A stretch of 64,000 bases of DNA from Paenibacillus cellulositrophicus (GTDB lineage Bacteria; Bacillota; Bacilli; Paenibacillales; Paenibacillaceae), in NCBI RefSeq assembly GCF_009363095.1, contig NZ_CP045295.1:6353001-6417000 (forward strand), written 5' to 3'. Positions 1 to 8,572 of the stretch are shown here, piece by piece. The notes under the pieces are model-generated. The model was not told the origin of the DNA. It made no database searches and saw nothing but the letters and a program-made list of their open reading frames with translations. The stretch's first letter is position 1. Each line of letters starts with the position of its first letter. Both the position numbers and the translations under genes were made by a program.

Positions 1-29
1 CAAAAGATTTGCGATCCGGTCAGCTTCAT
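1..29 (-). CDS. GerB-family spore germination permease, N-terminal fragment
   Basis: Only the first nine or so codons are in the window, reading MKLTGSQIF on the minus strand from an ATG at 29-27. A strong GGAGGAG ribosome site lies just upstream (about 34-42). The short start, its position directly after the Ger(x)C gene, and the usual gerA-gerC-gerB gene order make a GerB-type amino-acid-permease-like germination protein the most likely product. Too little is visible for any domain check, so the call leans on context. Confidence 0.6.
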
Positions 30-73
30 CGCTTCTCCTCCTTTCCGATGTGATTCCCCTGATTATTGATGAT

Positions 74-1210
74 CTACAGCGAAGAATTGGTTTGACCCGG
101 ATCCCTGTACCGGAGATGAACCGATACAGTGATCGGCAGTTCGGGGAACGTTTCGTGCCAATGAGGCTTGAGCGTTTTCCATACCTCCGGATGCTGCCTG
201 TGCACATGTTCCCCAATTCCAAATATATCGATCTTATATTGGTGCTGCGCTTTATCCACCAGTTTGCGAACCTTCTCCTCCGCTTCCTGGCTCAGCCTGG
301 TCTGAATTGTTTTGAGATCATCGTCCTTGGAAGGATCGAGTGGCGAATTGTTTTCGACAATGCTGCCGGTGCCGTGCAGCGATATGTAAATCTGCGGCTT
401 GTTTTTAACCATTTTTATGTGTGTGCGGTGCTTTAGGGATTGAACGGCTAAGCTGATCATCTTGTTCTCCTTTCCGATTTGGGTGGTGAACGTGAGTTTT
501 TTTTGCTTACCCATCATCCAGTTATCGTACATCGATTCCTCCGGATCGAGGAAACCGACGAGCTTCAGACCATGATCTTTATTCAGGATGGCCGAGCCAG
601 TGTATACGTAACCTCTGGCAGGATCCGCTGTGATGGCAGGCACAATCGGCTGGGTTCCTTCGCTGTAGGCATCGCATAATAACATCCGGAAGTAGTAGGG
701 CTTCATGCCAAGGGCATTTTGCTGACTGCCAAGTGTCGTACTGATGAATGGATCAAATGTAGGCTCGGCTTTGATCACTTCTTTCGCCGTTCCACCCTTA
801 ACAACGAGTACGACGGAACGTATTTCCGATTTCGGGTTGCGGACGACCATGTCGAGATACCTATCCACCCCCTCTTCGGCCATATGCTGACCGATCAGAA
901 TCGTTTGCCGATGAGCATAAAACAAGGAGCGCGACAGCTCAGCCTGCATATGCTGCCCGGCATCCATAAAATCCTTTCCCTTCGCACTCACGACCGTAAA
1001 TGTGTTTTTCTTGCCCGCACCCGTCACCTGGCTGCTGCCCAAACCCGCGGGTACGGCGATTTCGGAACTGATTTCCAGCTCTTTGTCCTCAGTCATGTCG
1101 ATTCCGACGCCAATAATAAAAGCACGCTGGTTAGGTTCCTTCAGGTTCCAGCAGCCGGTAGACGAAGCTGACAGAAGCATTAAGCAGAAAATAAGCAGGA
1201 TTTTTTTCAT
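74..1210 (-). CDS. Ger(x)C family spore germination lipoprotein
   Basis: Predicted C subunit of a ger nutrient germinant receptor in the spore inner membrane. The protein (379 aa from this start) opens with a lipoprotein signal peptide, MKKILLIF... ending in a lipobox with the acylated cysteine in SSTGCW, followed by the NLKEPNQ segment typical of the family. The C-terminal third has the helical region with KVRKLVDKAQ-like heptads and the conserved PxW...F segment seen in Ger(x)C proteins. The longer frame opens with a TTG at 1240, but the signal peptide and a GGAAGG ribosome site favour ATG 1210. It lies between gerA (27 nt upstream) and a gerB start (45 nt downstream), as expected for one transcript. 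The germinant is unknown. Confidence 0.93.
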   Translation of the reverse strand: MKKILLIFCLMLLSASSTGCWNLKEPNQRAFIIGVGIDMTEDKELEISSEIAVPAGLGSSQVTGAGKKNTFTVVSAKGKDFMDAGQHMQAELSRSLFYAHRQTILIGQHMAEEGVDRYLDMVVRNPKSEIRSVVLVVKGGTAKEVIKAEPTFDPFISTTLGSQQNALGMKPYYFRMLLCDAYSEGTQPIVPAITADPARGYVYTGSAILNKDHGLKLVGFLDPEESMYDNWMMGKQKKLTFTTQIGKENKMISLAVQSLKHRTHIKMVKNKPQIYISLHGTGSIVENNSPLDPSKDDDLKTIQTRLSQEAEEKVRKLVDKAQHQYKIDIFGIGEHVHRQHPEVWKTLKPHWHETFPELPITVSVHLRYRDPGQTNSSL

Positions 1211-1236
1211 AGTTCCTTCCGCCTTATCCATCAAGT

Positions 1237-2703
1237 TCAAGATTTATCTGCACGTTGTCTCGGCCAACGTAAAAATACATTTTTCACCTTGCTTTTCCTG
1301 GTTGGAGCAACGGGCTGAAGATACGGCGTCCCTAACGGACTGAGGTGAATCAGATGGGACAAGATGGCGATCATGCCGATCGCCGTGCCGAAAAGTCCAA
1401 AAATTCCGGATAATACGAGCAGCGGGAAGCGCAGCATCCGCATCGGGTAGCCGAACCGGTAACGGGGGATCACAAACGACGATATGCCGGCAGCGGATAC
1501 GACGATGACGATCGGCGCCGAGATGATCCCGGCCTGTACCGCAGCCTGTCCAATAACCAGGGCACCGACGATGCTGACGAGCGGGCCGATTTGCTGGGGT
1601 AACCGAATCCCGGCCTCCCGCAGCCCTTCAAACATAAATTCCATAATAAATACTTCGATGACGGTTGGAAATGGAGCCTGTTCCCTGAGTCCCGTAATGC
1701 TTAGCATCAGCTTGGGCGGGACCATTTCCGGATGAAAAGTGGTCAGTGCAATATAAACCGACGGAAACAGGATGGCAAACAGGGCAAACAAATATCGGAT
1801 CCACCGATTCATAGTGACATACATAAACCGTTCGTAATAATCGTCAGGGGCTTGCAGGCCATCCCAGAACGTCATCGGCACGATCAGAGCGATTGGCGAC
1901 CCGCTCACCAAGATCCCCACCCGTCCTTCCATCAGTCCGGAGGATACGACATCCGGCCGTTCGCTGCTCAGCATTTGCGGAAAAGGGGAGAAGTTGGTGT
2001 CCTCAATGGATTCTTCGATGTAGCCTGATTCCAGCACGCCTTGAAGATCGATCTGCTGAACCCTTGAGCGAATTTCATCCAGCATCGAAGCGGACACAAT
2101 TCCTTCAATATAGGCAAGTACAACCTCGGTTTGAGTCAGTTTACCGATGTGAAAGGATTCCATCTTCAGGTTTGGCGTAACGATGATTCTGCGCAGCATC
2201 GATGTGTTCGTCCGCAGCGTTTCGGTGAAGCTCTCCCGCGTTCCGCGCAGGGATGCTTCCGTAGACGGTTCCTCGATCGATCTTGCTTCAAATTGTGAGA
2301 CATTAGTTAGAAGGACAGAGGCTTCTCCGTCCGCCAGAATGGCCAAGTTACCTTTTAAAATATCATCTGCCGCATCGTGGAACGTGTTGACCTTCTTCGT
2401 TTGCAGTACTGCGAACAGCTGCTGATCACACATTTGCGCAATGCTGTCAATGGGACCGATCCCCTGAGGGATGCCTTCGTACATTAAAGGCTTAAGGATG
2501 ACGGACTGGATGATATCCTTGTCAATCATGCCGTCCACGTAAATGAGCAGCAGCTTGGTATCTCCTTGCAGGGTAACATCACGGAATATGACGTCCGAGC
2601 AGCGCTCGAACATTGTTTTTAGCGTGTGTTCATTGTTGACCAAATGGGGGCTGAGCCGCAGATTCGGATCGATGCTGGTTGATCTCTGGCTGGTTGCATT
2701 CAT
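1237..2703 (-). CDS. GerA family spore germination protein
   Basis: Predicted A subunit of a germinant receptor (488 aa, normal length). The soluble N-terminal half is followed by a membrane domain with several hydrophobic segments from about residue 290 onward. Diagnostic family segments include FTETLRTNTSMLRRI, SGYIEESIED, SERPDVV..LMEGRVGILV and EVFIMEFMFEGLREAGIRLP. ATG at 2703 has GGAGAA about ten bases upstream. It heads the operon gerA-gerC-gerB on the minus strand. Compared with the second GerA in this window (41040-42824), it lacks the long N-terminal extension and the acidic insert. Confidence 0.95.
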   Translation of the reverse strand: MNATSQRSTSIDPNLRLSPHLVNNEHTLKTMFERCSDVIFRDVTLQGDTKLLLIYVDGMIDKDIIQSVILKPLMYEGIPQGIGPIDSIAQMCDQQLFAVLQTKKVNTFHDAADDILKGNLAILADGEASVLLTNVSQFEARSIEEPSTEASLRGTRESFTETLRTNTSMLRRIIVTPNLKMESFHIGKLTQTEVVLAYIEGIVSASMLDEIRSRVQQIDLQGVLESGYIEESIEDTNFSPFPQMLSSERPDVVSSGLMEGRVGILVSGSPIALIVPMTFWDGLQAPDDYYERFMYVTMNRWIRYLFALFAILFPSVYIALTTFHPEMVPPKLMLSITGLREQAPFPTVIEVFIMEFMFEGLREAGIRLPQQIGPLVSIVGALVIGQAAVQAGIISAPIVIVVSAAGISSFVIPRYRFGYPMRMLRFPLLVLSGIFGLFGTAIGMIAILSHLIHLSPLGTPYLQPVAPTRKSKVKNVFLRWPRQRADKS

Positions 2704-2743
2704 GACATGTTCTTCTCCGCTGGGATAATCACTAATTTTTAGA

Positions 2744-2773
2744 TACTATACCCAAACACCCGATAAGCATACT
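2744..2773 (-). promoter_or_regulatory. Candidate sporulation promoter of the first ger operon
   Basis: On the minus strand, AGTATG (2773-2768) is followed after 17 bases by TATAGTA (2750-2744), about 40 bases before the gerA start. ger operons are known to be transcribed in the forespore by sigma-G, whose boxes resemble gnATR and CATnnTA. The fit is only partial, so this is a weak call made from spacing and context. Confidence 0.3.
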
Positions 2774-2856
2774 TTGGCGGTATAAATCCTCCTTGTTGCG
2801 GAAAAATTAAGTCGGTATCTTACATTCAACTGTATTAGGGAGGCAGCACTCGTCAT

Positions 2857-3729
2857 ATGAAAAAAATCGTTATGATCGCCGTTCTGATATTGATTACAGG
2901 CTGTGCGGATCACGGCGCTTCAACGGCGCGCCAGCAGGTGACCACCAAGCAGACAAACCGTGCAAGCCAAATCCATCAAGCGGCTCCGACCCGAAAAATC
3001 GTCACTTCAGCCTCATCAACGTCTACGGACAGAGCGGGTAAATCCCATTTGACGGTCAAACAAGTCAATCAAAATGACCTGACCTCGGATTTGCTTAATT
3101 TGATTCAGCAGCCAGGGGCGGTACCCGGAACTTCACCGCAGCAGCCTGCGGGAACGCCATCCGGGACGCGGACCGGAGCTCCAACCACCCCAGGGGGAAC
3201 TCCAACGGGAACGCCAACCGGTACGCCAGCGGGAACACCAACGGGAACGCCGGCCAATCAGGCCCCTGCGGGTACCCCCAAAAACCAGGCTCCTTCCGCA
3301 GGAACCGGGAACCAGGCTCCTTCGGGTACAAACAATCAGCAGACCTCTGCGAGTGGCGATGCCTCAGCATATGCTCAACAAGTGCTCGATCTGGTGAATC
3401 AGGAACGCTCCAAAGCAGGTTTGGGTGCACTCAGCATGGATTCCAAACTGTCCAACATGGCAATGGCCAAAGCCAAAGACATGTATGACAACAAGTATTT
3501 TGACCATAACTCCCCGACTCACGGATCTCCCTTCGACATGATGAAGGAATACGGGATTACGTACAACTCGGCTGGAGAGAATATCGCCAACGGGCAGACC
3601 TCCCCTCAGCAGGTGATGCAGGACTGGATGAACAGCCCGGGACACAAAGCCAACATCCTGAACAAAAGCTACACCCATATCGGGATCGCCTTTTACAATA
3701 ACGAGTGGGTGCAGGAATTTACAGGATGA
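2857..3729 (+). CDS. CAP-domain (SCP/PR-1, YkwD-like) lipoprotein with Gly-Thr-Pro linker
   Basis: Secreted, membrane-anchored protein of 290 aa. A signal peptide ends in the lipobox LITGC (acylated Cys16). Residues about 87-165 form a low-complexity linker rich in Gly, Thr, Pro and Asn with repeated GTP triplets, and residues about 172-290 form a CAP domain. The domain shows LVNQERSKAGL, FDHNSP (His217), GENIA (Glu241) and SPGHKANIL (His263), the residues that line the CAP cleft. CAP proteins of this type are common in spore formers, but their activity is not settled. ATG 2857 follows GGGAGG. Divergent from the ger operon, and closed by a terminator at 3801. Confidence 0.93.
   Translation: MKKIVMIAVLILITGCADHGASTARQQVTTKQTNRASQIHQAAPTRKIVTSASSTSTDRAGKSHLTVKQVNQNDLTSDLLNLIQQPGAVPGTSPQQPAGTPSGTRTGAPTTPGGTPTGTPTGTPAGTPTGTPANQAPAGTPKNQAPSAGTGNQAPSGTNNQQTSASGDASAYAQQVLDLVNQERSKAGLGALSMDSKLSNMAMAKAKDMYDNKYFDHNSPTHGSPFDMMKEYGITYNSAGENIANGQTSPQQVMQDWMNSPGHKANILNKSYTHIGIAFYNNEWVQEFTG
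3187..3252 (+). repeat. Short in-frame tandem repeat coding Gly-Thr-Pro units
   Basis: Within the CAP lipoprotein gene, near-identical triplet-codon units (GGA ACG CCA and variants) repeat and encode alternating PTG/GTP and PAG/GTP units. Such stretches can change length by slippage, so unit number may vary between strains. They form the flexible linker between the lipid anchor and the CAP domain. Confidence 0.7.
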
Positions 3730-3800
3730 GCAGTGCAGCATAGTGCAGTGCACCACAGCTCTTCAGGATAATCCGAGGATGCTGCGGCATAGGGTATGGG

Positions 3801-3832
3801 AAAAACCGGCGGGGCGCTCCGCCGGTTTTTTT
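3801..3832 (+). terminator. Rho-independent terminator after the CAP lipoprotein gene
   Basis: ACCGGCGG pairs with CCGCCGGT across a six-base loop, with an A-run before and a T-run after the stem. The flanking A and T runs would allow function in both directions, though the next gene is on the same strand. Confidence 0.9.
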
Positions 3833-3897
3833 GGTGTATAATGGAACGGGTGTGAGAAGCAAATTTCCAAAATATCGTCAAAGTTGAGGGATGATGG

Positions 3898-4494
3898 ATG
3901 ATCCTATGGATAAACGGCGCGTTTGGCGCAGGAAAAACGCAGACCGCCTTCGAGCTTCACCGCCGGATACCGCATTCTTTCGTGTACGATCCAGAGAATG
4001 CAGGGTATTTTATCCGCAAAAATATTCCGCCCAGCATCAAAAAGCCCGATTTTCAGGAATATCCGTTATGGCGGGAATTCAACTATGCCATGCTGAAGCA
4101 CATCGCTTGTGAATACGACGGAGTCATCATCGCTCCAATGACCGTGGTCGATCCGGTATATTTTGAAGAAATCGTCGGCCGGCTGCGCGCGGACGGCATG
4201 ACCGTGAAGCATTTTGCGTTATGCGCTCCGCGCGAAGTCATACTGCAGCGCTTGAAAAGCCGGGGGGAACGATCAAACTCATGGGGCGCTCAGCAGGCCG
4301 AACGCTGTATTGAAGGTCTATCCCAAGACATATTCCGGGAGCATATCGATACCGTTGATCTGTCGGTAAGCCAGGTAGCGGAGCAGATTGCGGACATGGC
4401 CCATATTCCCCTGCTGCCCGATCACAGGGGTGCGGTGCGGAAGAAATTCGACCAAATCAAAACCCAGTTGGATCATTTCCGTTTTTTTAACTAG
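3898..4494 (+). CDS. tmrB: TmrB-like ATP-binding protein (tunicamycin resistance family)
   Basis: P-loop protein of 198 aa, close in length and sequence pattern to Bacillus subtilis TmrB (197 aa). The start WINGAFGAGKTQTAFELHRR holds the Walker A motif (GAFGAGKT). YPLWREFNYAML, the PMTVVDPVYF segment and the NSWGAQQAERCIEGL segment also match the TmrB pattern. TmrB is a membrane-associated ATP-binding protein that lowers sensitivity to tunicamycin. ATG 3898 was chosen because TTGAGGG lies eight bases upstream. The HAD gene follows after 14 nt, so the two are probably co-transcribed. Whether this copy confers resistance is inference. Confidence 0.85.
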   Translation: MILWINGAFGAGKTQTAFELHRRIPHSFVYDPENAGYFIRKNIPPSIKKPDFQEYPLWREFNYAMLKHIACEYDGVIIAPMTVVDPVYFEEIVGRLRADGMTVKHFALCAPREVILQRLKSRGERSNSWGAQQAERCIEGLSQDIFREHIDTVDLSVSQVAEQIADMAHIPLLPDHRGAVRKKFDQIKTQLDHFRFFN

Positions 4495-4508
4495 GGGGAG
4501 TAGAGGTT

Positions 4509-5195
4509 ATGGAAGCCGTTCTGTTCGACTTGGATAATACGCTGGTAAACCGTAAACAGGCGTTTGAGCAGTTTTCGCGAAAATTTATCGACAGGTTTGC
4601 CGCCGCGCACAACCCTGAGCATCGCCTGAGGCTGGTGGAACAGCTGCGTGCCGCAGACCGGAATGGCTATCGGGAAAAAAGGGAGCTGTATGAGGAAATG
4701 AGGCGGACACTGCCAATGAGGGAGGAGGGGACCACCGCAGAAGACCTGCTCGCTTATTGGTTCGCTGAGTTTCCCTCCTGCACCGTAGCGATGGACGGAG
4801 CGGAACTGGTGCTGCGGGAACTGAAAAGCAGGGGAGTCCGGATCGGGTGCGTCACGAACGGCTCGGCGAGAACCCAGTATGCCAAGCTTGACCAGGTGCA
4901 GTTCAGAGGCTATTTCGATGCGGTTATCGTTTCGGAAGAGGCGGGGGTCAAGAAGCCGGACCGGCGAATTTACGAAATGGCGCTGAGCAGGCTGCAGGCC
5001 CGTCCGGAGAATTGCTGGTTTGTGGGTGACCATCCCGAAAAGGACGCGCAGGGCGCCGCTGCAGCAGGTCTGCGTCCCGTACTGCTGCTCACTACGCCTG
5101 CTGAATCGGGTCCGCTACTGCCGGAAGGGACGCTGACTATAAACAAACTGCAGGAGATCCTTCCGCTATGCACCGGCCCATTCTTGCGGTTTTGA
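4509..5195 (+). CDS. HAD-superfamily hydrolase
   Basis: Cytosolic phosphatase-like protein of 228 aa with all four HAD motifs: DLDNT near residue 7 (nucleophile Asp), VTNGS, the KKPDRRIY lysine motif, and GDHPEKD. The helical cap between motifs I and II puts it in subfamily I with YjjG/PpaX/GsI-type phosphatases. The substrate cannot be told from sequence. It follows tmrB by 14 nt behind a GGGGGA ribosome site and converges on the MFS gene on the other strand. Confidence 0.85.
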   Translation: MEAVLFDLDNTLVNRKQAFEQFSRKFIDRFAAAHNPEHRLRLVEQLRAADRNGYREKRELYEEMRRTLPMREEGTTAEDLLAYWFAEFPSCTVAMDGAELVLRELKSRGVRIGCVTNGSARTQYAKLDQVQFRGYFDAVIVSEEAGVKKPDRRIYEMALSRLQARPENCWFVGDHPEKDAQGAAAAGLRPVLLLTTPAESGPLLPEGTLTINKLQEILPLCTGPFLRF

Positions 5196-5245
5196 GCGGA
5201 CGGTGATGCAGCTGGAAGGTTCCTGCAGGAAGTGGTGCATGGCAT

Positions 5246-6538
5246 TTAGGCTGGAGCGTTCTGGTTAGCCGCCTGCGGAGAAGCGGATTTTTGTTTGCGC
5301 TCGTTAAACATAAAGTAATAGATGGCCGATGCGCTGATGTATAGGATTCCGGTCATGCTGAAAGTCAGCGCATAGCCCCAGTACGTCCCGTATGCGGTAA
5401 GCAAATGGGACTGGACAGGTCCCATTGTAGCCCAGCCGAGCATAAACGCGGTTTGTGTCATCGAGTTGGCGATCCCTCTGCGGGCATCGGATACCCGGTC
5501 AACCGTGATCGAGGACTGGATGGGATTGGCCGCATTCATCAGTGCCTGCCTGAAGAGGAAGCTGAAGCAAGCGACTGCGAACAGGTTGGTGAAACCGGTC
5601 AGCAGCAAAAAAGGCAGGGACATCATCTGAAACAGCACTACGGCCTTGACCGGTCCGACGCGGCTTGCCAGCGACGGGCCAATCAGCATCGAAACGATAG
5701 TCATCACCTGGCCGAGTGAAATCAGGATGCCGACGGCCGTAAGGGATACGGCAAAGCGGTTTGTAAAGTACAGATTGAGATAAGGCACAACCAGTCCCGA
5801 GCCAAGGCCGACAATCAGCTGGGCCAGCGTAAATTTGGCGATGGCGCTCCAGTCCTCCCGCGCTGAAGATGGGAGCGGATGGGACTGGGCAGGCCCGGGC
5901 GGAGCGGCCGAAGCGTCTTTTTGGACAGCCGGCTTCTGCCGGACCAGCAGCAAGGGCACAAAGGCAAGCACGCTCGCCGCTCCCCCTGTGAACAGCACAG
6001 CCTGCAGGCTCTGAATTTTGCTCCAGCCGGCGGACTGGAGCACATCGGCCAGGTAACCGCCGCCACTGCTGCCGATGACCTGGGCGGCCAGCACGAGGGA
6101 GAAGTGGTAGCTGAACAGTTTCAGCCGCTGTTTCTTGTCCGAATTCCCAGCCAGAAACGGGACGGCGATCACCTGAAAGAAGGCCGCAAACAGGCCGGCG
6201 GCAGCGGACAGGACGATCAGGGCGGATTCACCGCTGGCCAGCGACCTGCCCATGAAGCTCAGACCCGTAAACAATGCGCCGGTCATTAAGAGCAGCTTAT
6301 GACTAGTACGGTCCCCCAGCAGTCCGATCGGTATGAAAATAAGCGCCGTCGCAAACGACTGGACGCTCACCAAGGTGCCGTTCATCGTATCGGGGTAACC
6401 CAGCGTTTGCACGTAAAGATTGTAAAGCACCGAGAACATGCCAGTCCCGATCTGATACAGCAAATTGGCAAGAAAAAAGAGCCGGATATTCCGGTTGAGG
6501 CGATTCCATTCTGACGAGACCTGATGCAGTAACCGCAT
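5246..6538 (-). CDS. MFS transporter (drug-efflux type)
   Basis: Integral membrane protein of about 430 aa with twelve predicted hydrophobic segments in two halves and a central polar loop containing KPAVQKDASAA. The cytoplasmic loop 2-3 carries GLLGDRTSHK, matching the MFS signature GxLaDrxGrk. The frame is open for another 51 codons upstream, but ATG 6538 has GGAGG 12 bases before it and gives a clean start (MRLLHQVSSEWNRLNRNIRLFF). Divergent from a GNAT gene. The substrate is unknown. Confidence 0.85.
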   Translation of the reverse strand: MRLLHQVSSEWNRLNRNIRLFFLANLLYQIGTGMFSVLYNLYVQTLGYPDTMNGTLVSVQSFATALIFIPIGLLGDRTSHKLLLMTGALFTGLSFMGRSLASGESALIVLSAAAGLFAAFFQVIAVPFLAGNSDKKQRLKLFSYHFSLVLAAQVIGSSGGGYLADVLQSAGWSKIQSLQAVLFTGGAASVLAFVPLLLVRQKPAVQKDASAAPPGPAQSHPLPSSAREDWSAIAKFTLAQLIVGLGSGLVVPYLNLYFTNRFAVSLTAVGILISLGQVMTIVSMLIGPSLASRVGPVKAVVLFQMMSLPFLLLTGFTNLFAVACFSFLFRQALMNAANPIQSSITVDRVSDARRGIANSMTQTAFMLGWATMGPVQSHLLTAYGTYWGYALTFSMTGILYISASAIYYFMFNERKQKSASPQAANQNAPA

Positions 6539-6677
6539 GGTTTGATTAATCCTCCGTCCTGATGCATTAGCTTCTCTACTGTAGCAAGCGGCCCCCAGGG
6601 TGGAAAGGAAAACTTTACATATGGCATATGCCAAATCAGAAGCTTGGCTCATGAGAACGAAAGAGGTGATTTGCAAG

Positions 6678-7139
6678 ATGGAAATAACCATTCAACCGTG
6701 GGAAATCGGCGAGGATATTCCCTATGATCTGCTGCTGCTAGCTGATCCATCCAAAGAGATGGTTGAGGATTACGTCGCCAGGGGCAGGGGGTATGGAGCT
6801 TACCTGAACGGCGAATTGGCGGGAGAGTATGTGCTGATCGATACGCATCCGAAAACGGTTGAAATCGTCAATATTGCGGTGCGGGAAGACCTGCAGGGCA
6901 AAGGGATCGGCAAAATGTTGGTCGAAAACGCGGTCGAAGAAGCCAGGAGGCAGGGAGCGCATGCGGTGGAAATCGGCACAGCCAACTCCAGCTTTCCTCA
7001 ATTGAAACTCTATCAACGCTGCGGTTTCCGGATCGTGGGCGTGGACCCGGGCTTTTTTATAAGACACTACCAGGAAGTATTCTATGAAGACGGAATCCAA
7101 GTGCAGGATATGGTCCGGCTCCGTCTGGATTTGATATAA
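6678..7139 (+). CDS. GNAT family N-acetyltransferase
   Basis: Protein of 153 aa with the acetyl-CoA pyrophosphate-binding motif LQGKGIGKMLV (motif A, Q/RxxGxG/A), followed by the beta5/alpha4 segment with LKLYQRCGFRIVGV. ATG 6678 was preferred over upstream in-frame codons because AGAGGTGA lies nine bases before it. The acceptor substrate is not predictable. A 12-bp palindrome, TGGCATATGCCA, sits in the divergent region at 6622-6633 and could be an operator for this gene or the MFS gene. Confidence 0.85.
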   Translation: MEITIQPWEIGEDIPYDLLLLADPSKEMVEDYVARGRGYGAYLNGELAGEYVLIDTHPKTVEIVNIAVREDLQGKGIGKMLVENAVEEARRQGAHAVEIGTANSSFPQLKLYQRCGFRIVGVDPGFFIRHYQEVFYEDGIQVQDMVRLRLDLI

Positions 7140-7230
7140 AGAATAGACCTGCAGAAAGCGGTCAGAATCGTCAATGCAGGGCTGGGCGTCTATTAAAATG
7201 TGTTTCAATCTAGCGGCAAGTATCGTTGCA

Positions 7231-7263
7231 TTGATAGATTTCAGGCATAGGATAATCTATCAA
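7231..7263 (+). promoter_or_regulatory. 10-bp inverted repeat overlapping a mother-cell-type -10 element
   Basis: TTGATAGATT and AATCTATCAA are perfect inverted repeats with a 13-base spacer, directly before the ribosome site of the 95-aa gene. Within the spacer and right arm lies CATAGGATA (7246-7254), which matches the CATAnnnTA -10 box of the mother-cell sigma factors E and K. No clear -35 box was seen. It may be a promoter, an operator, or a 5' mRNA hairpin; the sequence alone does not decide. Confidence 0.4.
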
Positions 7264-7285
7264 ATGGTAAAGGAGGTCATGTCAC

Positions 7286-7573
7286 ATGGCTATTTTGTTA
7301 CCAGAGCAGTTTTACTCGCTAGCCGCTGGTGTCGGCAAGTCGTTCTATGAGAATCTTGCCGGCGGAATCAATGCTGCGGTCACGGTGAATAATACGTCGG
7401 CTTTTCCGGTTGACCTTGTCATCACCCGCGTCAACGCCCCTGTTGTCACTTATACGATCCCGGCGGCAAACAGCTTGACGCTGTCAGTGGAACGTCTGCT
7501 TGTCGCCGCTCTGCTGGCTTCAGCTGCCGGTCCGGTGTTCGGTACGATTCAAATCGCTACCTCTGATTTCTAA
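7286..7573 (+). CDS. Small beta-rich protein of unknown function, possibly spore-associated
   Basis: Protein of 95 aa with no signal peptide, no cysteine and a strong AAAGGAGG ribosome site. The C-terminal two-thirds alternate short beta-strand-like segments (AAVTVNNTS, DLVITRV, VVTYTIP, SLTLSV, FGTIQIA) around polar turns, after a helical start, PEQFYSLAAGVG. I do not recognise a named family with certainty. The strand pattern is reminiscent of DUF3992/Ena-type endospore appendage subunits, and the upstream CATAGGATA box would fit mother-cell expression, but both points are inference. It is a single-gene unit with its own terminator. Confidence 0.7.
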   Translation: MAILLPEQFYSLAAGVGKSFYENLAGGINAAVTVNNTSAFPVDLVITRVNAPVVTYTIPAANSLTLSVERLLVAALLASAAGPVFGTIQIATSDF

Positions 7574-7626
7574 TTGGCAATACCAACATCTGCACCAGCT
7601 CTTCCCCTTCCCCATGTGATATTGAG

Positions 7627-7661
7627 CCTCCAGCCGGAATGTTCCGGTTGGAGGTTTTTTT
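7627..7661 (+). terminator. Rho-independent terminator after the 95-aa gene
   Basis: A 13-base arm, CCTCCAGCCGGAA, pairs with TTCCGGTTGGAGG across a two-base loop (one G-T pair), followed by seven T. Confidence 0.93.
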
Positions 7662-7777
7662 CTGCTGGTGGTGCAAGGCCGGGGAAGGTTGTCGATCCAC
7701 AAGTGAATTTTTGCTGGGAAAATGGGCTGAAAAAAGTTAATATTAGGTAAAACATCAACCGATGGAGGGTGAATGTG

Positions 7778-8539
7778 ATGATTGTCCGAGAACAACCGGA
7801 AGACTTCGTTCTGATTCGCCAGCATGATCATGCCAAGTTATCAGGACAGATCGCAGAGCATTTGTTGCCGGAGTGGATGCCGCCAGGATCAGACCGTGAA
7901 GCTGCGGTGCTGGCCATTACCCAGCATGATCGCGGCTGGAGATATTTGGACGAGAATCCGTTATGGGATTCAGAAAGCAGCAGCCCGTTTTCCTTTATCA
8001 ACTATCCGCTTGAGCCCAAGCTGTCTTCGTACCGAGCCGGCCTGGATGAGGCGGAAGCGATGGATCCGTATGCAGGTCTGCTCTGCAGCATGCACTATGC
8101 GTCGTTCCAGCAGATCCGTTATGCGGAAGAACCGGAAGCCGCCCGGTTTTACAAGGAAGAGCTCCATCGGCAGGAACGGATTCAAAGTCAGCTCAGCGGA
8201 TTGGACGCCAGCCGGGTGGAGCGCCATTTTAACCTGCTGAAGCTGTGCGACAGCCTGTCGCTGTACGTATGTCTCAATGAGCCAGGAGTGTCCGAAGATG
8301 AGGAGCATCCATGGTACCGTGAAGGGATCGAGACAGAGATCGCCGGGCTCAAGCATTTGCAGGGCCGATGGGTGGACGAAGGCTGCGTGGCGGTCAGCCT
8401 GCCCTTGTTCCGATCGGAGTTTACCGGGTCGATTACGCTAAAGCGGGTATCGAGACAAGCTATTGAGGAAAAGGGTTTGGGTGCAGCGTACGACATGGCC
8501 CCGGAAATCACGCAGGATGTTATATTCCGGAATAAATGA
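7778..8539 (+). CDS. DUF3891 family protein
   Basis: Protein of 253 aa starting MIVREQPEDFVLIRQHDHA, the N-terminal pattern of the DUF3891 family, whose function is not known. Repeated His-Asp pairs (QHDHAKLSG, TQHDRGW) and a central MHYASFQQIR segment suggest a helical, possibly metal-binding fold, but this is inference. A GTG is available at 7769; ATG 7778 sits seven bases after GGAGGGTG and is preferred. The Nudix gene follows after 33 nt on the same strand, perhaps in one transcript. Confidence 0.8.
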   Translation: MIVREQPEDFVLIRQHDHAKLSGQIAEHLLPEWMPPGSDREAAVLAITQHDRGWRYLDENPLWDSESSSPFSFINYPLEPKLSSYRAGLDEAEAMDPYAGLLCSMHYASFQQIRYAEEPEAARFYKEELHRQERIQSQLSGLDASRVERHFNLLKLCDSLSLYVCLNEPGVSEDEEHPWYREGIETEIAGLKHLQGRWVDEGCVAVSLPLFRSEFTGSITLKRVSRQAIEEKGLGAAYDMAPEITQDVIFRNK

Positions 8540-8572
8540 GGAAGAGAACATAGAAAAAAGGGAGTGCAAGGA

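Noticed and set aside
7141..7196. AATAGAC/GTCTATT inverted arms after the GNAT gene at 6678
   Set aside because: The arms are short with a loop of about 40 bases and the tail is not T-rich, so I did not call a terminator.
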